64,000 nucleotides of DNA from Bryobacteraceae bacterium (GTDB lineage: Bacteria; Acidobacteriota; Terriglobia; Bryobacterales; Bryobacteraceae), in contig JAICJH010000029.1 of the NCBI GenBank assembly GCA_025928545.1, positions 1-64,000 of the forward strand, read 5' to 3'. Position 1 is the stretch's first letter; each line of letters begins with the position of its first letter. The notes below the pieces were generated by a model that saw only the letters and a list, made by a program, of their open reading frames with translations, made no database searches and had not been told where the DNA came from. The position numbers were made by a program, and so were the translations under genes. Positions 26,187 to 36,928 of the stretch are shown here, in pieces.

Positions 26187-29100
26187 TTATTGGCCATGGA
26201 ACGGATCGGCCCCTATGGTGCCGTTCAGGGCAGACAGATATTCGGGCGAACTGACTCTCGCCAATTCGGCTTGCACAGCTGTCGTGTCTTTGCCTGCATA
26301 CTCCATCGATGACAGATGACGCTGCCAAAGTGAAATATCGCGCTTTTGCCCGACCGCTAACCTTTCCACATACCAAGCGCTGGCGAGCAACGCTTCGCGG
26401 GTGAACATGGCCCGAATTGCGGGGTCGGCGATCCCTTTGCCTTCATAGTGGCCATGAGCCATGATGTGGAGCAGCGCCTTTATTGGCGGGCACGCGGCGT
26501 TGACGCTGCCGTCTTCGAAATAATTCAGCGCCACGGTTCGCTGCGCCTCGCAGATGGCTTCCACGCCCGCCACAAAGTTCGGGAGATCCTGCATTTCCGG
26601 GCGCAGTAGTTCGTCGGGAAATACGGAGCCGGGCAGTTCGAAGATGCGGCCGAGGAACCGGTCCACAAACAGGGCCGTAATTCTGTAACCCAGACGGCTC
26701 GCGAGAATCCTACGGCCTTCGTAGTCGAAATCTTCAACGCGTTCCAGCAGCCCCTGATCGATTAGGAATTGCGGCTCGCGTTCGTAAACACGCATGCGGC
26801 ACCAGAGTTCGGGAACCAGCATGCTGTTGTCGTGATCCACGCGGTAGTGCGGCCCGATATGGCCGGCCGCCGTGGTGAAACCGCCGTAGCCCGTGACGAT
26901 GGCGGATACCAGCGCATTGTTGACGTCGACAATCGGCCAAAGGGCGTTAAAGGGTCCCTTGGTCAGCGCGCCTTCGCTGCCAAAACCGGTGGTGGAAGGC
27001 GACTTGCCGGTGAGGCTGCAAATGAAATCCATGAACAGCTCGGGCAATTCCTGATAGTGGATCGGGTTGTAAACCGCCAGCGGAGGAATGCCTGCTTTAG
27101 GATCGGGCGGGTTGTTGCGGCGCCCGGCCAGAACCGCGTTTACGGGGAAGTAGACTCGCTTGTCCGAGGGGATCTCGCGGGCGAGGCGGGTGCCGATTTC
27201 TGCCAAGTAGGCATCACGCGGATTCACCAGGTCGGGACGGCGCTGAAGATAACGCGGATTTTTCGACGGAACGCCATCCACAATTCTGGGATGGGCGGAG
27301 GAGACAACGTACCCGCGCCCAGTGGCCGCTAAATCGGCCAGCAGACGCTTCATCGGCTCCGTGTATTGATCGAACTCGACTACGTTATCCACCAGTTCGC
27401 GCGCCTTCTCAACGGTAATCGGCTCGAAGTTTGAAATGAAGTTGCCTGGCGCGGCGAGATCGGCCTCGGCGTCTTTGTCGAAGCCACGATGGATAGCATC
27501 ATCCGGGCGCTGGAAAAGCAGGGACTCGCAGTTCTGGACAAGCTTCACGCTGGGGTGCGGGTAATCGGGATCCAGATGGTCAAGACTCTCACGCGGCAGG
27601 ACGATAGACGCTGTGATGTCATCTTCCACCTGAACCTTATCCGCTGGATTAAAATCCGGACGTAACTTATAGATACGCCACGTGCCGTTGGGATCGTACC
27701 CCATCCGCAGGTAGTTTCCGACCAGCCTCTGGTTGCGGTATTTCAGTTCGTGGCCTTCGTGGCCGTTGATGCGGTCGACGGTAAAGTACTTCCTCCAGTC
27801 TTCGCCCCAATAGGGCCGGTAATAGCGTTTTACCGTCACGATCAGCTGGCGAATCGTCTGCGGCAGGCGGCGGACCCAGTCGTTGTGATCATCGGTGTAG
27901 TCTTTCGACGGCGTGAGCAGTTTGATGACGGAGCCGAGAGAGCGCTCCGGGCTCAGAATGGTTCGGGAGGCGCGGTTGCCTGGCGGCGGATTGCGATAGA
28001 TGGCGCTGAAGTCTTTCTTCAGGATCTCTTCCACCACGTTGAAGTCATTCTGATAATCGCGAACGAAGACTGTTCCCTTGAGGATGATGCTGCCGAGGGA
28101 TTTGGAAATTTCCGATTTACCGCCGCCCGAAACAGTACAGGGCTTGTGGCAGAGAACGCCATCCGCGCGGGACGCGATCAGACGCCAGGCGGTGCCTCCG
28201 GGCTGCTTCTCGAGACGGATCTTTGTGCCCCACGGGAGCACGTAGACTTCACCAGGCCGCAGCACCAGCTTGCGTTCGCCCCACTTCACGCAGCCTTCAC
28301 TGACAAGAAAATCGGAGTTGCGTGGAACGTAGAAGATGCCTGGGAAGTTGCGATCGACGGCGTAGCCTTCGGGCTTCATATCCACCCGATCGCCCAGCAG
28401 CTTCATGGCTTCTTCGTATTCGACCGGCTTGGTGAGAACCGTGCGGCCCGCATAGAACTCCTGGCCGATCACATAGGCGGGAAACGCAATGGCGCCTCCT
28501 GCATGTTCTTCCTCACAGAGGCCGAACAGATTGGCGGCGTAGCTGATCTGTGTTTTGACTTCCTTCTTGCAATAGCCGTAATAGTTATCGGCAATGATGG
28601 TGACAATCACACCGCGGGCATCGCGGCATGTGAGTTTGAAGGCGGAGCCGTTGTTGTAGAGTTCATCTTCACTGCGCCAGCACATGCCGTCGCGTTGCTG
28701 GCGGGCGGTTGCCTCTTCGAAACGCGGAAGGCCCAGATCCTTCTTGCGCAGGCCGGCGATGTGGGGCGCAAGTATGACGCAACCGGTGTGGCCAGTCCAG
28801 TGGTTGACATCGAGTGCGGCGTCGTTTTCCGGAAGGTACGGATCTCCCGCATTGCCGAAAATGCCTTCCACAAAATCGAGATTGCTCACCAGGCTGGCGG
28901 GGGCAAAGAAGCGGGTTTCCATGCTTTTGGCGGGCAGGTTGCCGCCGGCAGGCGAAACCAGCGGGCGCAGCAGCAGACTTACGAAGAAATGCGCGTGCTC
29001 GGGTTGATCCGCGGTAAAGGGCAAAGCCAGCACGTCTTCCGGCGGACGCAGCGCCGCGGCAAGCAGACGGAGGAAGGCAATTTTCGGGACGCCGATTTTA

Positions 29101-29621
29101 TCGGCCGGTACGGGGAGGCCGCCCTCCACGATGTGGAAGATGCCCTGCGTGGTGCGGCGATCGCTTTTTGGGTTATGCAGAATCCCCTGCGGAAGCCGAT
29201 AGGATTTCAAATACGGCGATGAGATCGAATCCGCGCCGGGCGGCAGCGACATCGCGCGAGCAAGGCCGGGGCGGTCCAGAGTAAATGCACCGGCGGGCAA
29301 ACGGGGGGCGGGTTCGCCGAGATAGGAATCGAGGAAGTCCTGAATACGGAGGTCCGCCGGGCAGAGGCGTCCACCGAGCAGCTGATCTTTCTGGTGGTAG
29401 TTCCGCAACAACGGACGCGCGAGTTCCAGGAATTCGGGGTCGGCCGTGGCGCTGCTGGTGGGCTCGCCGAGGGCGGCCAGTTTCAGATTAATGTAGCGGT
29501 ACAGTTCGTCGTTACTGGCCGTCAGGGGCAATGAGAACTCCTCTGGGATGATCCGCGGCTGTTGAATGGACGGGGTTCGGGTGTCGATCCGAATGGACAC
29601 CGGAGACGCGGTAAAGACCAT
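26187..29621 (-). CDS. PPi-type phosphoenolpyruvate carboxykinase-like enzyme
   Basis: 1144 residues, much larger than ATP- or GTP-PEPCK (~600). Length and motifs recall the pyrophosphate-dependent PEPCK of Propionibacterium and Entamoeba: GYCKKEVKTQISYAANLFG (~350-370), EEEHAGGAIAFP, and a P-loop-like CHKPCTVSGGGKSEISKS (~490-505). That enzyme interconverts oxaloacetate plus PPi with PEP, CO2 and Pi, linking anaplerosis to PPi metabolism. No signal peptide; ATG start. It is a single gene flanked by unrelated genes. Assignment is from recalled family resemblance, not an alignment; a distant PEPCK-fold relative with another role remains possible. Confidence 0.65.
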   Translation of the reverse strand: MVFTASPVSIRIDTRTPSIQQPRIIPEEFSLPLTASNDELYRYINLKLAALGEPTSSATADPEFLELARPLLRNYHQKDQLLGGRLCPADLRIQDFLDSYLGEPAPRLPAGAFTLDRPGLARAMSLPPGADSISSPYLKSYRLPQGILHNPKSDRRTTQGIFHIVEGGLPVPADKIGVPKIAFLRLLAAALRPPEDVLALPFTADQPEHAHFFVSLLLRPLVSPAGGNLPAKSMETRFFAPASLVSNLDFVEGIFGNAGDPYLPENDAALDVNHWTGHTGCVILAPHIAGLRKKDLGLPRFEEATARQQRDGMCWRSEDELYNNGSAFKLTCRDARGVIVTIIADNYYGYCKKEVKTQISYAANLFGLCEEEHAGGAIAFPAYVIGQEFYAGRTVLTKPVEYEEAMKLLGDRVDMKPEGYAVDRNFPGIFYVPRNSDFLVSEGCVKWGERKLVLRPGEVYVLPWGTKIRLEKQPGGTAWRLIASRADGVLCHKPCTVSGGGKSEISKSLGSIILKGTVFVRDYQNDFNVVEEILKKDFSAIYRNPPPGNRASRTILSPERSLGSVIKLLTPSKDYTDDHNDWVRRLPQTIRQLIVTVKRYYRPYWGEDWRKYFTVDRINGHEGHELKYRNQRLVGNYLRMGYDPNGTWRIYKLRPDFNPADKVQVEDDITASIVLPRESLDHLDPDYPHPSVKLVQNCESLLFQRPDDAIHRGFDKDAEADLAAPGNFISNFEPITVEKARELVDNVVEFDQYTEPMKRLLADLAATGRGYVVSSAHPRIVDGVPSKNPRYLQRRPDLVNPRDAYLAEIGTRLAREIPSDKRVYFPVNAVLAGRRNNPPDPKAGIPPLAVYNPIHYQELPELFMDFICSLTGKSPSTTGFGSEGALTKGPFNALWPIVDVNNALVSAIVTGYGGFTTAAGHIGPHYRVDHDNSMLVPELWCRMRVYEREPQFLIDQGLLERVEDFDYEGRRILASRLGYRITALFVDRFLGRIFELPGSVFPDELLRPEMQDLPNFVAGVEAICEAQRTVALNYFEDGSVNAACPPIKALLHIMAHGHYEGKGIADPAIRAMFTREALLASAWYVERLAVGQKRDISLWQRHLSSMEYAGKDTTAVQAELARVSSPEYLSALNGTIGADPFHGQ

Positions 29622-29791
29622 TTTAGTTCATGGCTTCAATTCCCAGAGAGGCCAAACAGGTATACGCGGGGCCTCTGAAACTGGTACTATGGTGTGCCTG
29701 AGCATCTTCCGCCCACTCGCGGATCTTCTGAACTAAGTCAGACGATTCGATCCTTTTCCCCTTAGTTAACGCAACCGCACAGGAGACGCTA

Positions 29792-30088
29792 TTGACCGGT
29801 ACCGCGAGTCAGATCGAATGGGCCGAACAGATCAAACCGCGCGTCGACGCAGAATTCCGGCGGGTTGCGGCAGCGTTCCAGATGGCGGCCGACGGCCAGT
29901 CGGAAGCCGTTCAGAACGATACTCTGGCAATTCTCGCAATCCTGGAAGAAAAACGTCTGGAAGCGATGGCGAATGACCGGGCCGGCTATTTCATCAGCAA
30001 TTGGCAGGAACTGACGGATCAGGTTCGGCAGGCGATCGCAGCTGATAGTCGCTACCAGACGATCAAAGCAAAGCGAATCAAGAAATAA
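29792..30088 (+). CDS. Small helical hypothetical protein
   Basis: 98 residues, TTG start with an AGGAGA ribosome binding site eight bases upstream. I do not recognise the family. The sequence is predicted largely helical with alternating Ala/Glu/Gln patterns (FRRVAAAFQMAADG, TLAILAILEEKRLEAMAND), no signal peptide and a basic C-terminus (KAKRIKK). The following gene starts 15 bases later, so these form an operon. Confidence 0.7.
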   Translation: MTGTASQIEWAEQIKPRVDAEFRRVAAAFQMAADGQSEAVQNDTLAILAILEEKRLEAMANDRAGYFISNWQELTDQVRQAIAADSRYQTIKAKRIKK

Positions 30089-30102
30089 TCGAAACGAACG
30101 AA

Positions 30103-30540
30103 ATGGGAAAGAGCGTACAACAGATGCAGTTTACCTTGACCGGCTTCACGCAGGATGCAGGCTGCCGTGTGTTCGCATACGAAGGCATTGGAGAAGACCG
30201 CGCGCGCATCAAATTCACGGTCCGCGCCGACCTGGCGTTAAGCCGCAAGTATGGAATTCGGCTTCAGGAATTGCCGCTGATGTGCCTGGCGATTCTGGAA
30301 CGTTGCAGTGAAGACGCAGTCCTCGAAGCGGCAGACGCCCTCAGTATTCCACGCGCGATGACCTTCACCGAAGAAGCTATGATCCGTTACGCGGATGAAT
30401 GCGTGGCGACCAAGGAGGCCGCGGTATTGAAGCGAATGTCGTCCAAACGGCAGCAGCCGAAGGCCGCGACCGAGGAAGAATTCAATCCCTACAGCCAGGC
30501 TGCGGCAGTTCCGGCGAAGCCTTACGGCCAGAGCTGGTAA
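30103..30540 (+). CDS. Hypothetical cytoplasmic protein
   Basis: 145 residues. Not recognised. The N-terminal half looks like an alpha/beta domain (MQFTLTGFTQDAGCRVFAYEGI, RIKFTVRADLALSRKYGI) followed by helices with two Cys (PLMCLAILERC), and the C-terminus (~110-145) is a disordered Lys/Gln/Pro/Ala-rich tail. No membrane segment. Fifteen bases after the 98-residue gene and five before a zinc-ribbon gene; the three likely share a transcript. Confidence 0.7.
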   Translation: MGKSVQQMQFTLTGFTQDAGCRVFAYEGIGEDRARIKFTVRADLALSRKYGIRLQELPLMCLAILERCSEDAVLEAADALSIPRAMTFTEEAMIRYADECVATKEAAVLKRMSSKRQQPKAATEEEFNPYSQAAAVPAKPYGQSW

Positions 30541-30544
30541 TCAC

Positions 30545-30715
30545 ATGTTCTCGGCGCATTGTCCGCATTGCAAGTCCGCGGTGTTCCGGGGTGTCGGGAT
30601 TCGGAATTCGTTCGAACAGGCGCTGAGTTGGCTGGTTTCTCCGTACCGATGCTCGCTGTGCGGAAAACATTTCTTTCTGTTTCGCTGGCTCTGTTCGCTT
30701 GCCGGCACTGCCTGA
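30545..30715 (+). CDS. Small zinc-ribbon protein
   Basis: 56 residues from ATG 30545, four bases after the previous stop. It has two CxxC knuckles: CPHC at 6-9 and CSLC at 36-39, the spacing of a single zinc ribbon, followed by a hydrophobic, aromatic C-terminus (HFFLFRWLCSLAG) that may touch the membrane. The context (tight downstream position, Cys pairs, sensible codon use) supports it as real. Function unknown. Confidence 0.65.
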   Translation: MFSAHCPHCKSAVFRGVGIRNSFEQALSWLVSPYRCSLCGKHFFLFRWLCSLAGTA

Positions 30716-30724
30716 GAGCCGCTA

Positions 30725-33700
30725 TTAAACAGGCGGATTGATCACCGGCGTTACAACAATCGGATCCGCCGGATTCATCTGGCGTGTGCCCACTGAAAGC
30801 GTGCTCACACGCGGGCCGGGCAACAGGATTCCGGCCAGATTGAGCGGATCGGCATTGGCGATCTGAATCGTATCTTCCGGATGCTCCTGCGATCGCCGCA
30901 CAGAGCGCAGCAACTCGACGGCCTCCGGCGCGGCAAACTGTTCTCCCGAAAATCCCGCCACAAACCTGCCGGCGCGAAGTTCTCCACGGGCTTCTTTGGC
31001 GCGAAGGACAGGGAGCAGATCGCGCCAGAAAGGCGCAGTTGTTTCCTTGGTCAGAAGATCGCGGATCAGAACCCCCCAGCGCAGAATCAGTTGATCCACG
31101 AAGGCCTCGGCTCTGGTCGCGGCGGGAGTTCGATGATCGCTTTGCTGCATGAGAGCCCAGCGACCGCCGGAGTGGCGTGGGCGGCGGGCACGGTCTCTTC
31201 CCTGCCCTCGGCGACGTCTGGGATCGATGAGAGCGCGCAGATTTTCAAAACCATCGGCCGTGACAACGCCGGCGGCAACCAGTTCCCACAATGCGTCTTC
31301 CACCTCGCTGGCGAGCTTGCCGGTGGCGCGGCTGAGATCGGCAAAGAATGACGCGCCGCGCGCGCGTAAGGCCGCAAGGACATCCTGCGCGGCGGGGGAA
31401 AGACCGCTCTCATCGGGTGCGGCGCCGTTCGCGGGCTGCGGCAGCCAGTCGAGACTCTCGCGAAGGAAGAATGATATCGGGGCAATGCGAGTGGGCCGCA
31501 CTCGCCTGCCTTCTCCGTCTTCCATAGCGGGATGCGGCGAAAGACGGCCCCACATCACTTCGCCGGAAAGGCAGAGTTGATCCAGCCAGGCAGAATCATA
31601 ATGCTTCAGGCGGCGCGCCAGAATATCGTGTTCCCACGCCGATGCGGGAATCTCATAGCCCTGGAGCTGGCGAACAATCTGAAGCGTGCCTTCGGCTCCG
31701 TGCAACTGGGTGCCTGGCGCGAGGTGCTGCCAGCGGCAGAGGAATCGGTATAAATCGAGCGCGGAAACTGGTTCGATTTCGCGGCGCAATCTGCCCAGCG
31801 TCAGTTGATGAATGCGCGCGAGAATGCGGCGGTTGCACCATTGAATTTCTCCTGCGCCGTCGCTGCCAGCTTGCGGTACGGAGAAGCGCCCCTGCAGCAC
31901 CTGACCCTGCGCCTCAACGGTTGCCAAAGCCTGCGCCACGTCATCCGGAGCCAGCGCCAGTCTTTCGGCAAGCTCCGTCACGGTGGTGGGGCCCAGCGAT
32001 TCCATCCAGCCGCGGATGATCTGGAGAGCATCGTCGGCAACGTTCAGGCGCTCTGTCGCGATCCAGAAAACTTTGTTACCGCGGATCAGAACGGAAGCGC
32101 GGCCGGTTGCGCGCAGCGTCTCGAAATGAAGTTGCCAGACAGCGCCCGGCGGAAGGCGGATGAGACTCAGCAGCGCGTCGTGCAGTTCATCGGGATCGCG
32201 CACTTCCGGCCATGCATCTTCGGAAACCTGGACTATGGCCGCGGGATCCAGAATGCCCGCGCCACCCACGAAATCGGTGCGGAGCGAACCGCGCAGCTGG
32301 ACGGCGCGCGCACGGCGTTCTTCGAGCGGCGCATCGTCGAGAAACGCGTAGGGATTGGCGTTCAGGATCTCGTGGGAGAAGAGAGATGGCGCCGGGTTGT
32401 CAATCGCGATCGTACGAATTTCGCCGTCCTGGATCTTTTCCAGAATTCGGATCAGGCCGTCAACATCCATGGCCTCTCGCAGGCAGTTGTCGATTGTTTC
32501 GCGCACCAGCGGGTGGTCCGGGATGCGAATTTCGCCAGTCAGGTTTTCGGCGCAGGCCACCTGATCCGGAAAAACGGAGGCCAGCAAGTCGTCCGAACGC
32601 ATACGCTGGATGGGCGCAGGCACCTTAGTTCCGCCGCGGAAGCGAAGTATCGCCAGTGCCCGCGACGCATTCCATCGCCAGCGCGACGTGAACATGGGCG
32701 TATCGAGCATGGCCTGCGTCAGGACTTGTTCGAGAGTCTGCGGCTTCAGAAATTCGAAAACGAGCTCCAGCGGAAACGCGTGGCCTTCAGTCAGCGAGAT
32801 CAGCAGGCCGTTGTCGGTGGCCGCCGCCTGAAGTTCGAAGTTGAAGGTACGGCAGAAACGCTTGCGCAGAGCCAGTCCCCAGGCGCGGTTGATCCTGCTG
32901 CCGAACGGCGCATGGAGCACTAGTTGCATGCCACCGCCTTCATCGAAGAAACGCTCCGCAATCACTGTGGATTCGGTCGGCAGCGCGCCGAGAGAGGCCG
33001 CGCCCGCCTGAACGTAAGCGATCGCCTGACGGGCGCCCGCCTCTTCGACGCCGCACTCCTTCAGGAGAAATTCAATTGCCGCAGTTGGATCGGCACTGAG
33101 TTCCAGAATGCATTCGCGTGTTTCGGACACCGCATGGGAAAGCTCCGCGGAACGGCCCGGAGCTTCGCCCAGCCAGAACGGGACGCTCGGCGGCGCACCC
33201 TTTGCATCCTCCACATAGACTCTTCCGGAGCCGACGCGCTTAATCCTCCAGGAATGTGTTCCGAGGAGAAACACGTCGCCAGCCAGACTCTCCACGGCGA
33301 AATCCTCGTCCAGAGTTCCGACGTTACGGCCGTCCGGTTCCGCAGTGACGGCATAGGCTGCGTTGTCCGGGATGGCGCCGCCGGACGTAATGGCAGCCAG
33401 GCGCGCGCCACGCCGGCCACGCACGTTGCCGTTCACGCGGTCCAGATGGAGAAATGCGCCGCTGCGACCGCGAGAGGTGGCAATACCTTCCGCCAGCATG
33501 TCGATGATCTGATCGAAATCCGTGCGCGGAAGATTTCTGTAAGGCCACGCCGAACGGATTCGGTCGTACAGCCCATCGAGCGACCATGCGTCGCACGCCG
33601 CCATCGCGACAATCTGTTGCGCCAGGATGTCGAGCGCGTTCTCGGGGATATGCAGGCGCTCCAGTTCACCCTTTCCAATCGCACGGATGAGCGCGGCGCA

Positions 33701-34840
33701 CTCGATCAGTTCATCGCGCGTGGTGGCGACGATTCGCGCCTTCGGAGTAGCACGCACCCAGTGACCGGCCCGTCCAAAACGCTGGAGCGCGACGGCAATC
33801 GATCGGGTGGATCCGATCTGGACCACGAGATCCACCGAACCGATATCGATGCCCAACTCCAGCGAGGCCGTGGCGACAATCGCCTTCAGGTCGCCATTCT
33901 TCAACCGCGTTTCCGCTTCCAGACGAGCCACGCGCGAAAGACTGCCATGATGCGAAGTCACGACATCGGCGCCCAGCCGTTCCGTCAAGGCGTGGGATAC
34001 GCGTTCGGAAAGCCGGCGAGTATTGACGAAAACGAGCGTCGTCCGGTGAGCGTGGATCAGCTCGGCCAGCCGGTCATAAAGCTCGGCCCACATTTCATGG
34101 CTGGCAATCGGGCCAAGCTCATCGCGCGGGATCAGAACTGCGAGATCCATGTCGCGCCTGTGGCCCGTATTCACGATAGTGGTGTCAGGGCCGATGAAGT
34201 TCGCGACTTCTTCGATCGGCTTCACCGTCGCAGACAATCCGATTCGCTGAGGGCGGGTTTCGACCAACGCATCCAGCCGCGCCAACGTTAACGCGAGATG
34301 CGATCCGCGTTTGTCGTCGGCGATGGCGTGGATTTCATCTACGATGACGGTCCGGGTGGTCCGCAGCATCGCACGGGACTTCTCGGCGGTCATCAGAATA
34401 TACAGCGATTCCGGCGTCGTTACCAGGATGTGCGGCGGCTTGCGGCCCATCTGCTGGCGCTCGTACATGGGCGTATCACCCGTGCGAACGGCGGTCCGGA
34501 TGGGCGACAGGGCCACACCGCGCCGGTCGGCAAGCTCACGAATCTGAGCCAGCGGGATTTCCAGATTCTTGCGAACGTCATTGCTCAGGGCCTTGAGCGG
34601 AGAAACGTACACGACGCGGGTTTCGTCCGGGAGCGATCCCCGGCGAGCTTCGCGCACCAGCCGATCCAGACAGATCAGGAAGGCGGCGAGCGTTTTACCG
34701 GAGCCGGTGGGCGCGGAAATCAGAACATCCTGACCGGCATCGATGGCGGGCCAACCCTGGAGCTGCGGCTCGGTCGCCTCGCCGAACTGCTCCTGGAACC
34801 ATTCTTGAATCAGAGGATCAAACTGGGTGAGCATACCCAC
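30725..34840 (-). CDS. lhr: Lhr-family DEAD/DEAH-box helicase
   Basis: 1371 residues. Superfamily 2 motifs in order: Q-motif region, P-loop APTGSGKT (43-50), VVYVSPLKALSND, TTPESLY, DEIH (168-171), LSATVKPIE, VATASLELGIDIG and QRFGRAGH. A winged-helix and beta-sheet bundle region follow, then a long C-terminal extension (~870-1371) as in full-length bacterial Lhr. Lhr is an ATP-dependent 3'-5' DNA/RNA-DNA helicase induced by DNA damage in some bacteria; in others the C-terminal part has uracil-DNA glycosylase activity. It is a single gene convergent with the small zinc-ribbon gene. Confidence 0.92.
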   Translation of the reverse strand: MGMLTQFDPLIQEWFQEQFGEATEPQLQGWPAIDAGQDVLISAPTGSGKTLAAFLICLDRLVREARRGSLPDETRVVYVSPLKALSNDVRKNLEIPLAQIRELADRRGVALSPIRTAVRTGDTPMYERQQMGRKPPHILVTTPESLYILMTAEKSRAMLRTTRTVIVDEIHAIADDKRGSHLALTLARLDALVETRPQRIGLSATVKPIEEVANFIGPDTTIVNTGHRRDMDLAVLIPRDELGPIASHEMWAELYDRLAELIHAHRTTLVFVNTRRLSERVSHALTERLGADVVTSHHGSLSRVARLEAETRLKNGDLKAIVATASLELGIDIGSVDLVVQIGSTRSIAVALQRFGRAGHWVRATPKARIVATTRDELIECAALIRAIGKGELERLHIPENALDILAQQIVAMAACDAWSLDGLYDRIRSAWPYRNLPRTDFDQIIDMLAEGIATSRGRSGAFLHLDRVNGNVRGRRGARLAAITSGGAIPDNAAYAVTAEPDGRNVGTLDEDFAVESLAGDVFLLGTHSWRIKRVGSGRVYVEDAKGAPPSVPFWLGEAPGRSAELSHAVSETRECILELSADPTAAIEFLLKECGVEEAGARQAIAYVQAGAASLGALPTESTVIAERFFDEGGGMQLVLHAPFGSRINRAWGLALRKRFCRTFNFELQAAATDNGLLISLTEGHAFPLELVFEFLKPQTLEQVLTQAMLDTPMFTSRWRWNASRALAILRFRGGTKVPAPIQRMRSDDLLASVFPDQVACAENLTGEIRIPDHPLVRETIDNCLREAMDVDGLIRILEKIQDGEIRTIAIDNPAPSLFSHEILNANPYAFLDDAPLEERRARAVQLRGSLRTDFVGGAGILDPAAIVQVSEDAWPEVRDPDELHDALLSLIRLPPGAVWQLHFETLRATGRASVLIRGNKVFWIATERLNVADDALQIIRGWMESLGPTTVTELAERLALAPDDVAQALATVEAQGQVLQGRFSVPQAGSDGAGEIQWCNRRILARIHQLTLGRLRREIEPVSALDLYRFLCRWQHLAPGTQLHGAEGTLQIVRQLQGYEIPASAWEHDILARRLKHYDSAWLDQLCLSGEVMWGRLSPHPAMEDGEGRRVRPTRIAPISFFLRESLDWLPQPANGAAPDESGLSPAAQDVLAALRARGASFFADLSRATGKLASEVEDALWELVAAGVVTADGFENLRALIDPRRRRGQGRDRARRPRHSGGRWALMQQSDHRTPAATRAEAFVDQLILRWGVLIRDLLTKETTAPFWRDLLPVLRAKEARGELRAGRFVAGFSGEQFAAPEAVELLRSVRRSQEHPEDTIQIANADPLNLAGILLPGPRVSTLSVGTRQMNPADPIVVTPVINPPV

Positions 34841-34857
34841 GTACTATTGTCGCTGTT

Positions 34858-35388
34858 TTAGCCTTTTGACGGAGTGCGCTGGAAACCGACAATGTCTTTG
34901 TACGCCTCAAGCGAGTTGTACACAATGGGACAATACGTCGCCCGGTCGATCATCTGCCACATGCGGCTTTCGATCGAGCCTTTTCCCCGCACCAGATGAG
35001 GGAAATTGCGGCAGGTATCGGGACGGTCCTCATAAATGGTGCAGTCGTTGCCGCTGAGGAAGATGCAGCCGGTTTCCGTGCGGCGCAGGATCATCTCATC
35101 GTCGAACGCCGACGCTGTCGTATATTTGCCGACAAATTCCGCCTCGGACATGCCCATGGCGCGCGATATACGGGTTGCATCACGCTGCGTGATATCGGTC
35201 TCAGCCACCTTGCAGCAGTTAGCGCAGGCTCTGCAATCCACCTGCTCCTCTATCTCTTCCGCCACGCGGCGGAAGCGCAGGTCGGAGAAATTATGCCGTT
35301 TGAGATGCCGGCGAAACAACTCATTCTCTTTCAGCTTTTTCGTGCCGAGCCGGTCGATCTGAACCAGATCCGTAATTGGTTTGGACAT
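34858..35388 (-). CDS. YkgJ-family cysteine cluster protein
   Basis: 176 residues from ATG 35388, which has a strong GGAAGGAGAG ribosome binding site; a longer in-frame extension to 35535 lacks one. The Cys cluster CRACANCCKV (~53-60) and GCIFLSGNDC, CRNFP and CP further on match the YkgJ/zinc- or iron-binding CxxCxxCC family. No signal peptide. Function is not established; these proteins probably bind a metal or Fe-S centre. It is divergent from the POT transporter gene, 43 bases away, and 17 bases upstream of lhr in the same direction. Confidence 0.85.
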   Translation of the reverse strand: MSKPITDLVQIDRLGTKKLKENELFRRHLKRHNFSDLRFRRVAEEIEEQVDCRACANCCKVAETDITQRDATRISRAMGMSEAEFVGKYTTASAFDDEMILRRTETGCIFLSGNDCTIYEDRPDTCRNFPHLVRGKGSIESRMWQMIDRATYCPIVYNSLEAYKDIVGFQRTPSKG

Positions 35389-35431
35389 CTCTCCTTCCAG
35401 AGTAGCGGGTAATGCTGCGAGAATAGACAAA

Positions 35432-36927
<1,496 letters not shown>

Positions 36928-36928
<1 letters not shown>

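Noticed and set aside
27750-29222. 490-codon plus-strand frame inside the PEPCK-like gene
   Set aside because: Shadow of the minus-strand gene; composition (Ala/Gly/Asp/Glu/His) and absence of motifs do not support a protein.
29647-29676. AGAGGCC/GGCCTCT inverted repeat between PEPCK-like and small-protein genes
   Set aside because: Seven-bp arms with a 16-base loop and no T run; too weak to call a terminator or operator.
32924-34291. 455-codon plus-strand frame inside lhr
   Set aside because: Antisense to well-defined helicase motifs, Arg/His/Asp-rich and without ribosome binding site.
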